Positions 38,996-46,666 of a stretch of 64,000 nt of DNA are shown here, in pieces. The stretch is taken from the NCBI RefSeq assembly GCF_014648495.1, contig NZ_BMRF01000002.1:790510-854509 (forward strand). The letters run 5' to 3'. Positions within the stretch are counted from its first letter, which is position 1; each line of letters begins with the position of its first letter. A program made the position numbers and the translations under genes. Under the pieces are notes generated by a model. The model saw only the letters and a list, made by a program, of their open reading frames with translations. It was not told where the DNA came from and made no database searches. This DNA is from Actinomadura cremea (GTDB taxonomy: Bacteria > Actinomycetota > Actinomycetes > Streptosporangiales > Streptosporangiaceae).

Positions 38996-40939
38996 TCAGG
39001 GCTTGTGCGGGTCCCAGAGGTCGAACCGGTTGGGCAGGCCCGCGGTGAACCGCGCGTCATCGTCGTCGAAGAAGCCCTGGAACTCGCCCGGCAGGTACAT
39101 CTCCAACAGCTTCGCCTTGTCGCCGCCCGCGCCGGAGGCGTCCAGGATCGCGTTCGCGGCCTTGCGGCCGGCCTCGTTGGCGGCCTCCATCGTCGCGAGG
39201 TTGATGTCGGCGCGGACGTAGTCGGAGGCGATGAACAGGTTCGGCAGTGCGGTCGTGGCCTCCGGCCGGTGGTACCACGAGCCGGGCCGGTTGATCAGCA
39301 GCGGCTCGTCGTTGGCGACCTGCGGGGTGCCGTTGCCGGTGATGGCCGGGTCGATGAAGTAGGAGTGGATGTTGAGGTCGTTGAGCAGGACCCCTCCCCA
39401 CGGGAGCGCCCTGCGGATCTGCGCGACGACCTCGTTGAAGATCTGCTCGTGCGTGCACTCGCGGGCTGTCTTGCCGTAGAGGACGCCCTTGCGGTCCCAG
39501 GCGGAGATGTCGATCGACAGGCACTCGCCGACCTGCCCGTCGCCGTAGGTGGCGCGGAAGTCCTTCTTCCAGAACTGCTCCTGGCTGATGGAGGTCAGCG
39601 CCCACGGCTGGGCGGTGTAGGCGACGTGCCCCTTGGCCAGGCTGATCGGCTGCCGCAGGTAGATCATGATGCCGTTCATCCAGTCGGTCGTCAGCTCGCG
39701 CAGCGACCGCAGCGACGGGTCGGCGGCCAGGACGGCGTCGTCCAGCAGCGGGACGGCCCGTTCGACCGGCACCGCGAGGACGTAGTGGTCGGCCTCCACG
39801 GCCGTCGTCCCGCCCGCGCCCTCGACCCGCGCGCCGCTGATCCGCCCGTTCGCGACGGACAGGCCGGTGAGCGTCGCGTCCGCCTGGAACTGGACGCCGA
39901 GCGTGCGCAGGTGCGCCATCCACGGGTCGATGAGCGCCTCGTTGGTGGGGGCGTTGAGCACCCGGTCGGGCGCCTTGTAGCCGCCGAGGCCGAGGGTGCT
40001 GTAGACCCAGGCTTCGGCCATCTTGCCCATGGTGTGCGCGCCGGCCTTGTCGGGCTTGGCCGCGACCAGCGTGCTGGTGAACATGTCGACGAGGAGTTCG
40101 TTGTACTCCTTCGACATCTTCTCCGCGTGCACGTACTGGGCGAAGCTCATGTGCTCCCACTGCTTGAGCCGCCGCTCCGGCCCGCTGGTGACGAACGCGA
40201 TCATCTTCTGCAGGAAGTACCCGACCTCCCAGGCGGGGACCTTCCCGAAGACGTCGAGGCCGGTCTTGAGGAACGTCAGCAGCGAGTCGGGGCTGAGCGT
40301 GCCGATGATGCTGCCGCGCGCGGGCAGGACGAACTTCGTGCCGTTGTAGAAGGCGGCGACCTCCGAACCGTCGACCAGGTTGGCCGCCGCGTTCCCGCCG
40401 CCCTGCAGCGGGATGCGGCTCATGGTGTCGGGCAGGTTCTGGTAGAAGCCGGGGAAGAAGCGGAACCCGTGCTCGCCGGGCAGAGGCTGACGACCGCCGG
40501 CCCCGGTGCCGGGCACCGGCATGCTGCGGCACTTGCCGCCCCACGCCTTCCGCTCGTAGACCGTGACCTGGAAGCCGCGCTCGGCCAGCTCGTGCGCCAC
40601 GGTCAGCCCGCCCATGCCGCCGCCGAACACCGCCACGCGGCGCCCGGCCGCGCGGCGTCCGGCGCCCGGTGCGCGCCGGGTCGCGGGCTGCGCGGCGGCG
40701 GCCCGGCCGCCGCCCATGGTCCCGGCGAGGGCGAGCGCCCCGGCGCCCGCGAGCGTTCCGGCGACGAACCGGCGGCGGTCCACCCCGCCGGGACGGTCGC
40801 CGCCGCCGGAGGCGACGGCGGCGGGGTCGGTGGTGCCGGGGGCGGGGTCGGGGACGTCCGCCGGGACGGCCGCGGGACCGGTCTCGGCGGGCGTGCGGCG
40901 GTTCGCGGGGTCGGTCGGGGGTGTGGTCCTGTCGTCCAC
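38996..40939 (-). CDS. Tat-exported FAD-dependent amine oxidase/phytoene-desaturase-like protein
   Basis: A 647-residue flavoprotein. After a Pro-rich head, RRRFVAGTLAGAGALALAG (about 54-72) looks like a twin-arginine signal. The mature part starts with a Rossmann FAD motif GGGMGGLTVAHELAERGFQVTVYE (GxGxxG type) and ends with FIASDYVRADINLATMEAANEAGRKAA, the C-terminal FAD-contact segment of the amine oxidase/carotenoid desaturase superfamily. NCBI-style names for close relatives include hydroxysqualene dehydroxylase, but the substrate is not clear. GTG 40939 has GAGGAG six bases ahead. A palindromic operator shared with the downstream regulator pair lies 28 bases upstream. Confidence 0.82.
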   Translation of the reverse strand: MDDRTTPPTDPANRRTPAETGPAAVPADVPDPAPGTTDPAAVASGGGDRPGGVDRRRFVAGTLAGAGALALAGTMGGGRAAAAQPATRRAPGAGRRAAGRRVAVFGGGMGGLTVAHELAERGFQVTVYERKAWGGKCRSMPVPGTGAGGRQPLPGEHGFRFFPGFYQNLPDTMSRIPLQGGGNAAANLVDGSEVAAFYNGTKFVLPARGSIIGTLSPDSLLTFLKTGLDVFGKVPAWEVGYFLQKMIAFVTSGPERRLKQWEHMSFAQYVHAEKMSKEYNELLVDMFTSTLVAAKPDKAGAHTMGKMAEAWVYSTLGLGGYKAPDRVLNAPTNEALIDPWMAHLRTLGVQFQADATLTGLSVANGRISGARVEGAGGTTAVEADHYVLAVPVERAVPLLDDAVLAADPSLRSLRELTTDWMNGIMIYLRQPISLAKGHVAYTAQPWALTSISQEQFWKKDFRATYGDGQVGECLSIDISAWDRKGVLYGKTARECTHEQIFNEVVAQIRRALPWGGVLLNDLNIHSYFIDPAITGNGTPQVANDEPLLINRPGSWYHRPEATTALPNLFIASDYVRADINLATMEAANEAGRKAANAILDASGAGGDKAKLLEMYLPGEFQGFFDDDDARFTAGLPNRFDLWDPHKP

Positions 40940-40966
40940 TGCGCACTCCTCGGGGGACGGTTGCGC

Positions 40967-40988
40967 TAACCGACACTGATGTCGGTTA
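40967..40988. promoter_or_regulatory. TetR operator, copy 1
   Basis: Perfect 9-bp inverted repeat TAACCGACA-CTGA-TGTCGGTTA in front of the FAD oxidoreductase gene. Its core CCGACA-N4-TGTCGG is repeated at 41723-41738 in the TetR/monooxygenase gap. Confidence 0.8.
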
Positions 40989-41074
40989 AGTGGTCCCCAA
41001 CTATGCGGCGGCCGTCGCGGGGCGTCAAGCCCCGCGACGGCCGCGAGTGTTGTCGCCGTCCCCTGGACGGCCGC

Positions 41075-41686
41075 CTACTCGGCGTTGCCGAGCCCCGTCC
41101 ACAGCAGCCGCATCGCCCCCTCGACCAGCGTCGACCGAGGCATGTCGGGATGCCGCTCCCACCACTGGGCGACGCCGTCCAGACCGGTGATGAGGAGTTC
41201 GACCATCGCCTCGCCGATCGGCTCGCCGGGCTCGACGCCGACCGTGCGCATGTCGCCGGCGAGCAGGGCGGTGACCGCGTGCGTGCGGGACTCCCGGATG
41301 CCCTGCCGCACCGTGCTGATCTCCGGGTCGTCCTCGTCGGTGCGGTCGAAGAGAAGCCTCCTGGCTGCGGGTTTGCTCTGCGCGAAGCTGAAGTAGGCGT
41401 CGATCGTCGAGCGCATCCGGGCCTCCGCCGGGCCGGCGCCGGTGATGCGCGCCCCGACGTGCTCGACCAGCGCGGCGTTCTGCTCCTGCATGACCGCGAG
41501 CAGCAGCACCCGCTTGGACGGGAAGTGGTCGTACAGCACCGTCCGGGCGACTCCCGCGGCGGCGGCGATCTCGCCCAGCGACGTCCCGTTGTAGCCCTTG
41601 CTCGCGAACACCTCCAGGGCGGCCGCGGTGATCAGCGCCCGGCGGGCCGGGCCCCGCATCCGCGTCTTCGGCGGACCTTCCCCCAT
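41075..41686 (-). CDS. TetR family regulator of the flavoenzyme locus
   Basis: A 203-residue TetR protein, helix-turn-helix at about 18-62 (YNGTSLGEIAAAAGVARTVLYDHFPSKRVLL). ATG 41686 is preceded by GGAGGGGAG. The gene is divergent from the monooxygenase and lies just downstream, on the plus coordinate side, of the FAD oxidoreductase promoter. The identical operator core in both gaps makes it the likely repressor of itself, the monooxygenase and the FAD oxidoreductase. The inducer is probably a hydrophobic ketone, steroid or terpenoid-like compound, by inference from the targets. Confidence 0.92.
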   Translation of the reverse strand: MGEGPPKTRMRGPARRALITAAALEVFASKGYNGTSLGEIAAAAGVARTVLYDHFPSKRVLLLAVMQEQNAALVEHVGARITGAGPAEARMRSTIDAYFSFAQSKPAARRLLFDRTDEDDPEISTVRQGIRESRTHAVTALLAGDMRTVGVEPGEPIGEAMVELLITGLDGVAQWWERHPDMPRSTLVEGAMRLLWTGLGNAE

Positions 41687-41722
41687 CGTCTTGACTCCCC
41701 TCCTGGTTTCCCTGCACCCTAG

Positions 41723-41738
41723 CCGACACACATGTCGG
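41723..41738. promoter_or_regulatory. TetR operator, copy 2
   Basis: CCGACA-CACA-TGTCGG, followed by TTA as in copy 1, between the divergent TetR and monooxygenase genes. Confidence 0.8.
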
Positions 41739-41799
41739 TTACGGCGTCCCGCGCGGCGCCGTTCGCACCGCCCGTCCGTCCGGACGGCAGGGAGTCGCC

Positions 41800-43269
41800 A
41801 TGGGGCGCAGGGACGTGTCGATCGCCGTCGTGGGCTGCGGGTTCAGCGGCATCGGCCTGGCCATCGGCCTGAAACGGGCCGGATTCGACGACATCACGAT
41901 CTACGACAAGGCCGCCGGGCCCGGCGGCGTCTGGCTGGCCAACACCTATCCGGGCGCCGCGTGCGACGCCCCCTCGCACCTGTACTCCTTCTCCTTCGAG
42001 CCGAAGCCCGACTGGTCGCGCCGCTTCGCCGAACAACCCGAGATACTGGCCTATCTACGGCATTGCGTCACAAAGTACGGCTTGGCGGAGCACTGCCGGT
42101 TCGGGACCGAGGTCACCGACGCCGTCTTCCTCGCCGACACCGGGCGGTGGCGGGTCGGCACCGCCGACGGCGGCCGGGCCGAGCACGATCTGCTCGTGGC
42201 CGCCTGCGGCCAGCTCTCCAACCCGGCCGTGCCGCCGATCCCGGGGGTCGACGGCTTCGCCGGCACCGTGTTCCACTCCGCGCGCTGGGACCACGGGCAC
42301 GACCTGGACGGGGCGCGCGTCGCCGTCGTCGGCAACGGCGCCAGCGCGATCCAGTTCGTCCCGCTGATCGCGCCGGGCGCGGAGGCGCTGACGGTGTTCC
42401 AGGTCGAGTCCCACTGGATCAGCCGCAAGCCCGACCGCGTGTACCCGCGCCCGCGCAAGGCGCTCAACCGCCGCGTCCCCGCCGTCCAGCGGCTGTCCCG
42501 CCTCGGCATCTTCCTCTGGTTCGAGCTGGTGCTGAACCCGAGCCTCGTGCTCCCGCGCGGCCGCCGCGCCCTGTCGCTGCCCGTCCGCGCCCTGTGCCGG
42601 TTCGCCCTGCGCTCGGTGCGCGACCGCGACCTGCGCGACCGGCTCACCCCGCGCTACGAACCCGGCTGCAAGCGGATCCTGACCTCCAGCGAGTACTACG
42701 CGGCGCTGAACCGTCCGAACGTCCGCGTCGTCGACCGGCCCATCGAGGAGGTCACCCGCCACGGCGTCCGGACGTCCGACGGCGACCACCACACGGTCGA
42801 CACCATCATCTGGGCGACCGGTTTCCGCTCCCAGGACTTCGTCGCCCCCATGCGGGTCACGGGCCCGCACGGCCGGGAGCTGGACGCCGCCTGGAAGGAC
42901 GGCGCCCGCGCCTACCTGGGCATGGCCGTCGCCGGATTCCCCAACTTCTTCCTCATGTACGGGCCGAACACCAACGTCGGGTCCGGCTCGATCGTGCACA
43001 TGCTCGAGAGCCAGACCGCCTACATCGTCCAGGCGGCCCGGCTGCTGGCCTCCGGTGTCACCGCGCTGGAGGTCCGCGCAGACGTCCTCGACCGCTTCGA
43101 CGCGGCCACCCAGGCACGCCTCGCCGCCTCCGTCTGGAACCAGGGCGGCTGCGACAGCTGGTACCTGGACGAGGAGCGCCGCAACACCAACAACTGGCCC
43201 GGCTTCATGACCGGCTACCGGCGCCGCACCCGCCGCCTCGACCCGGCCGACTACCACCTCGAGCGCTGA
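41800..43269 (+). CDS. Flavin-dependent Baeyer-Villiger-type monooxygenase
   Basis: A 489-residue FAD/NAD(P)H monooxygenase. FAD Rossmann motif GCGFSGIG (about 12-19), Baeyer-Villiger fingerprint FAGTVFHSARWD (FxGxxxHxxxWD, about 158-169) and a second Rossmann motif GNGASAIQ for NADPH (about 185-192). GPNTNVGSGS near 386 is typical of the group. It inserts oxygen next to a carbonyl or hydroxylates a heteroatom; the substrate is unknown. ATG 41800 has CAGGGAG ahead. It is divergent from the TetR gene with a shared operator, and ends at a strong hairpin. Confidence 0.9.
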   Translation: MGRRDVSIAVVGCGFSGIGLAIGLKRAGFDDITIYDKAAGPGGVWLANTYPGAACDAPSHLYSFSFEPKPDWSRRFAEQPEILAYLRHCVTKYGLAEHCRFGTEVTDAVFLADTGRWRVGTADGGRAEHDLLVAACGQLSNPAVPPIPGVDGFAGTVFHSARWDHGHDLDGARVAVVGNGASAIQFVPLIAPGAEALTVFQVESHWISRKPDRVYPRPRKALNRRVPAVQRLSRLGIFLWFELVLNPSLVLPRGRRALSLPVRALCRFALRSVRDRDLRDRLTPRYEPGCKRILTSSEYYAALNRPNVRVVDRPIEEVTRHGVRTSDGDHHTVDTIIWATGFRSQDFVAPMRVTGPHGRELDAAWKDGARAYLGMAVAGFPNFFLMYGPNTNVGSGSIVHMLESQTAYIVQAARLLASGVTALEVRADVLDRFDAATQARLAASVWNQGGCDSWYLDEERRNTNNWPGFMTGYRRRTRRLDPADYHLER

Positions 43270-43275
43270 CGGCGA

Positions 43276-43306
43276 CGGCCCGGCGCCGCGTGCGGGCGCC
43301 GGGCCG
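43276..43306. terminator. Terminator between monooxygenase and sulfotransferase
   Basis: Perfect 12-bp stem (43276-43287 with 43295-43306), 7-base loop, between converging genes. Confidence 0.75.
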
Positions 43307-43321
43307 GCCGGACGGGGCGTC

Positions 43322-44062
43322 CTACGCGTTCGCCGCCGGGACCCCGCCCTCGGCGGCCGGGGGAGCGGCGGGGAACGGGACGGTGACGTGCCCCTCGGTC
43401 AGCAGGGTGCCGAACATCCGCTTCAGCGCGTCGCCGTCGTTGAGGTGGGGGAACGGCTCGTCCGGGGCCTCGACCCCGAGGAACGAGCACAGCGGGTCCC
43501 AGCCCTCGCGCACGTCGAACACCAGCAGCCGGTCGGCGGGCAGCCCGGCCCGCACGGTCTCGACGTACCGCTCGAAGGCCCGGACCGCCGTGTCCACGTC
43601 GGGCACGCCGGCCTCCGGGTCCCAGTCCGCGCCGAAGAGGTCGCGCCCGTGCCGGTCCAGGACGGGGCGCATCCGCTGCATGGCGAGCGCGATCGGGCGC
43701 GCGGCCTCGGGCAGTTCGTCCGCGTCCTTGCCGGCGGGGCCGTTCGTCATCAGGGTGCTGAAGCTGGTGTGCCAGCGGCGCGGATCGCGGACGGTCAGCA
43801 CGATCTTCGCCTCCGGGTAGGCGTCGGCGAGTTCGCGCCAGAACCCGCTGGACGGCCAGTCCTGGCTGGACGCGTACCCGTCCAGCACCCGGTCCCAGTC
43901 GGCGGGCCCGTCGCCGACGGCGGGGAGCCAGCGATCGGCCTGCGCCGGATTCGTGAGGATTTCGAACATGTGGTGGCAGGGCCCGAACCCGAGCCGTTCC
44001 AGGGCCGCCTTCATCGACGTCGTTCCCGTTCGCGGCAGTCCCGCACCGATGACCTTGAGCAT
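43322..44062 (-). CDS. Sulfotransferase family protein
   Basis: A 246-residue soluble protein. The N-terminal PAPS-binding loop is GLPRTGTTSMKAAL (about 9-22), and VRDPRRWHTSFS supplies the 3'-phosphate-binding Arg/Ser. It should transfer sulfate from PAPS to an alcohol or amine acceptor, or act as a P-loop relative. ATG 44062 is preceded by GAGGGTGAAAGG. An AT-rich leader region with a plausible promoter lies upstream. No PAPS synthesis genes are in the window. Confidence 0.85.
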   Translation of the reverse strand: MLKVIGAGLPRTGTTSMKAALERLGFGPCHHMFEILTNPAQADRWLPAVGDGPADWDRVLDGYASSQDWPSSGFWRELADAYPEAKIVLTVRDPRRWHTSFSTLMTNGPAGKDADELPEAARPIALAMQRMRPVLDRHGRDLFGADWDPEAGVPDVDTAVRAFERYVETVRAGLPADRLLVFDVREGWDPLCSFLGVEAPDEPFPHLNDGDALKRMFGTLLTEGHVTVPFPAAPPAAEGGVPAANA

Positions 44063-44453
44063 GCTGACGCCTTTCACCCTCGGTAGGCAGCACCGCCCCG
44101 CGCCGGGTCCTGCTGCCCCGAGGAGCACGCGTCGGACGGCACTTGGTCGACGCTAGATCACGTTTTGGAAAAGCTCAATATCGAGAACTGCATTCGCGAT
44201 GACATGATCATTTATTTCCTGTTTCGGCAGGTGGGGTAAGAGTGTTCGATATCACAATGCAATTCGCTTCGGCTTTTCATATTTTCTAGACCGAATTTAT
44301 AGAGATCTGTGTCCGGACGGGCAGGGAAGGGCGGCGCGCCGGTACCGACAGGGGCACGATCGAGCACGTTCGGGTATCGCGCAGGCCCACGGGTCACATA
44401 GCGTGACCCGTGCGGGGATGTCCCCTCACCGGCGGCCGGATGGAGGACCGAGC
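44063..44453. other. AT-rich intergenic island
   Basis: Between the divergent sulfotransferase and PGPGW genes. About 44160-44310 is strikingly AT-rich for this genome, with runs such as TTCATATTTTCTAGA and AATTTATAGAG, and a short palindrome ATGATCAT near 44205. A 61-codon minus-strand frame here lacks a ribosome site and family resemblance. It probably holds regulatory DNA for both genes. Confidence 0.55.
44150..44178 (-). promoter_or_regulatory. Possible sulfotransferase promoter
   Basis: On the minus strand TTGAGC (44178-44173), a 17-base spacer and TAGCGT (44155-44150), placing initiation about 80 bases before the ATG at 44062. Confidence 0.35.
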
Positions 44454-44861
44454 ATGACCAGACACGTGCGGCGCGGCGTGGCGCTCGTCATCGGCGCCCT
44501 CCTGGCGCTGACCGGCGTCGCCCTGCTCGTCCTGCCCGGACCCGGGCTGCTGCTCGTGCTGGCCGGACTGCTCGTCCTCGCCCGCGAGTTCCCCAAGGTC
44601 GAGCGGTACGTCGAGCCCGTCCAGAACGCGGCGCTGCGGGCGGCCGAGGAGAGCGTGACGTCCTGGTGGCGCATCGCGGGGTCGGTCCTCACCGCGCTGG
44701 CCCTGGTCGGGGCGGGCGTGGCGTGGGGCCTCGTCGAGAAGCTCCCGTTCAGCGGCTGGAGCACGGGATCGGGACTGATCCTCTCCGGCTTCATCCTCGC
44801 CGGGCTCCTGATCTGGAGCCATCGCCGGGTCCGGGCGGCCCGCGCGGCCGGCGCCGGCTGA
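44454..44861 (+). CDS. PGPGW/TIGR02611-type small membrane protein
   Basis: A 135-residue protein with four membrane segments: two in the first 45 residues around LLVLPGPGLLLVLAGLLVLAREF, which is the family signature, and two near the C-terminus. ATG 44454 has a GGAGG site. The function of the family is unknown. It is transcribed toward the secreted protein gene and separated from it by a hairpin. Confidence 0.82.
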   Translation: MTRHVRRGVALVIGALLALTGVALLVLPGPGLLLVLAGLLVLAREFPKVERYVEPVQNAALRAAEESVTSWWRIAGSVLTALALVGAGVAWGLVEKLPFSGWSTGSGLILSGFILAGLLIWSHRRVRAARAAGAG

Positions 44862-44918
44862 CACCCAGCCGAAACCGCCCGTTCCGTCCCGGCCCGACCC
44901 TCGTGACCGGGTGACCGG

Positions 44919-44971
44919 GTGCCCGGGGACGGGGCGGCGGGCCGCCGAGCCGGCGTCACGTCCCCGGGCAC
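44919..44971. terminator. Terminator between converging genes
   Basis: Perfect 13-bp stem (44919-44931 with 44959-44971) enclosing an inner GGCGGC/GCCGCC hairpin. It serves the PGPGW gene on the plus strand and lies just past the secreted protein gene on the minus strand. Confidence 0.65.
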
Positions 44972-44980
44972 GAGCGGGCG

Positions 44981-46600
44981 TCAGCGGACGGTGTACGCGC
45001 CGATCAGCGTCTGGTCGAGCACGCCCGGAACCGTCGTCCGGAGCGACACCGCGCCGCCGGACGGATTGCGCACCGTCGCCTTCCAGACGTCGCCCGCACG
45101 GTGGACGCGGACCTCGCGCCACGTGCGTCCGTCGTCGTGCGAGACCCGCAGCGCCGGGGCCTTCGCGGTGCCCTCGACGTCCAGCGTGATCGGCTGCGGG
45201 GCGCCCGCGCGGGCGCGGTTGCGGAGGTCGAGCGGCGTCCGGACGCGCGCGTACGGCAGCCCCACCGGTTCGCCGTCGCGGACGGTGAACCGCGTCTCGC
45301 TCCGGATCGCCGACTCGCGGTCGGCCCACGGCGCCCTCCGGTCGGCCTCCACGACGAGCGTGTACTCACCGGGCGGCGGCGCGGGCCAGTCGTGCGCGCG
45401 GCCCGGCTCGTCACTGCGGTAGACGACCCGGCCTTGGGCGTCCAGAAGCCGCGAGGTGCCGGTCGTCCCGCTGTAGGGCGCGAGGCGGCTGGTGCTGTCC
45501 CACGTGGACAGCAGCGCGACGGCGATGCTGGGCTCGCCGCCCCCGGTGCTCCAGATGGCCGTGCTCCGGCCGGGCGCGAACGGGCCGATGTGCCAGTCCT
45601 TCCGGTACCGGCCCGGACGCGTCGGCGTCACCGTGCGGGACCGCTCGACCAGTTCCCCGAACGAGCAGTCGGGCGTGGTGATCGCGGAGTCGAGCGCCCA
45701 GGTGAAGCCGGGCGAGAGGTACTCGGTGCGGACGGCCGGCAGCGCGCCGACGCCCACGTAGAAGCCGATCCGGAAGCCCGACCCCCAGTCGGCCCCGAGG
45801 TGGCTCCCGCCGCACGCCGCCCCGCCCTGCGTCCCGTACCGGGTGCGGTACGCCGCGAGCGTCCCGGTCCGGACGGTCGCGGGGAACGGGTTCGCGATGC
45901 GGCCCTCGACGGCGTCCGCGAGCCCGTAGACGTACGGGCTGCCCTCCTCGGCGCCGTCCTCGGTCAGGATCGCCTGGGCGCGCAGGGCCAGGCCGTCCGC
46001 GGGGCCGGTCGGCACGACGTAGAGCTCCCGGCCGCCCCACGTGCTCGCGAGCGGCAGCACCTCGCCGCCGATCCGCTGCACCACCTCGACGGACACGGTC
46101 AGCACGGCCGCGTCCGCGCGGTCGACGCGGGGGAGCACGCGCACCCCTTCGCGGGCGTCGAGCACGAGGTCGCCGGGGCGGACGTCCGGCAGGTGCACGA
46201 CCGTGGTCGACTCGCCCGTCCCCACCTGCGCGGTCACCGCGTAGCTCCCGTCCGGGAGCAGGCCCTCCAGGTACCCGTTCGCCACCTCGGCCTCGAACCC
46301 CGGGCCGCCGTCCAGGGGGACGAGCCCGACGTAGGTGTTCTCGGGCGCGCGCCCGTCGCGGTCGAACACCCGGATGCTGATCGGCAGCCCGGCCGCGCTC
46401 CGGACGGACGCGAGCGGGCGCGCCGCCGGCCGGTGCGGTGCCCCCGCGACCTTCGGCGCGCGATAGCCGTCCTTCCGCACGGCGGGGGCGGGGGCGGGGG
46501 CGGCCGGTCCCGTGGCGGGTGCCGCCTGCGCCGGGACGGCCGCCCCGGACACGGTCAGGGCGGCCGTCACGAGGCCCAGCGCGATCTTCTTCGTCGGCAA
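44981..46600 (-). CDS. Secreted protein of unknown function
   Basis: A 539-residue exported protein: Sec signal peptide (1-26, VPAQA), a Pro/Ala-rich stretch to about 65, then beta-rich domains. The first (about 70-160) looks like a carboxypeptidase-regulatory or Ig-like module (IRVFDRDGRAPENTYVGL). The rest resembles the non-catalytic C-terminal regions of some actinobacterial S8 peptidases, but no Asp/His/Ser catalytic motif is present. Two Cys (ACGG, DCSF) may form a disulfide. It starts 66 bases after the GT39 gene on the same strand, so it may belong to the glycosyltransferase operon. Confidence 0.7.
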   Translation of the reverse strand: MPTKKIALGLVTAALTVSGAAVPAQAAPATGPAAPAPAPAVRKDGYRAPKVAGAPHRPAARPLASVRSAAGLPISIRVFDRDGRAPENTYVGLVPLDGGPGFEAEVANGYLEGLLPDGSYAVTAQVGTGESTTVVHLPDVRPGDLVLDAREGVRVLPRVDRADAAVLTVSVEVVQRIGGEVLPLASTWGGRELYVVPTGPADGLALRAQAILTEDGAEEGSPYVYGLADAVEGRIANPFPATVRTGTLAAYRTRYGTQGGAACGGSHLGADWGSGFRIGFYVGVGALPAVRTEYLSPGFTWALDSAITTPDCSFGELVERSRTVTPTRPGRYRKDWHIGPFAPGRSTAIWSTGGGEPSIAVALLSTWDSTSRLAPYSGTTGTSRLLDAQGRVVYRSDEPGRAHDWPAPPPGEYTLVVEADRRAPWADRESAIRSETRFTVRDGEPVGLPYARVRTPLDLRNRARAGAPQPITLDVEGTAKAPALRVSHDDGRTWREVRVHRAGDVWKATVRNPSGGAVSLRTTVPGVLDQTLIGAYTVR

Positions 46601-46666
46601 GAATGCCTCCTTCTGGAGAGTGTTCCGCCGACTGTTGCCCGATGCCCCCCGCCGCGTTCGCGTCCG

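Noticed and set aside
44212-44397. 61-codon minus-strand frame in the AT-rich island
   Set aside because: No ribosome site and no recognisable sequence; the island is better explained as regulatory DNA.
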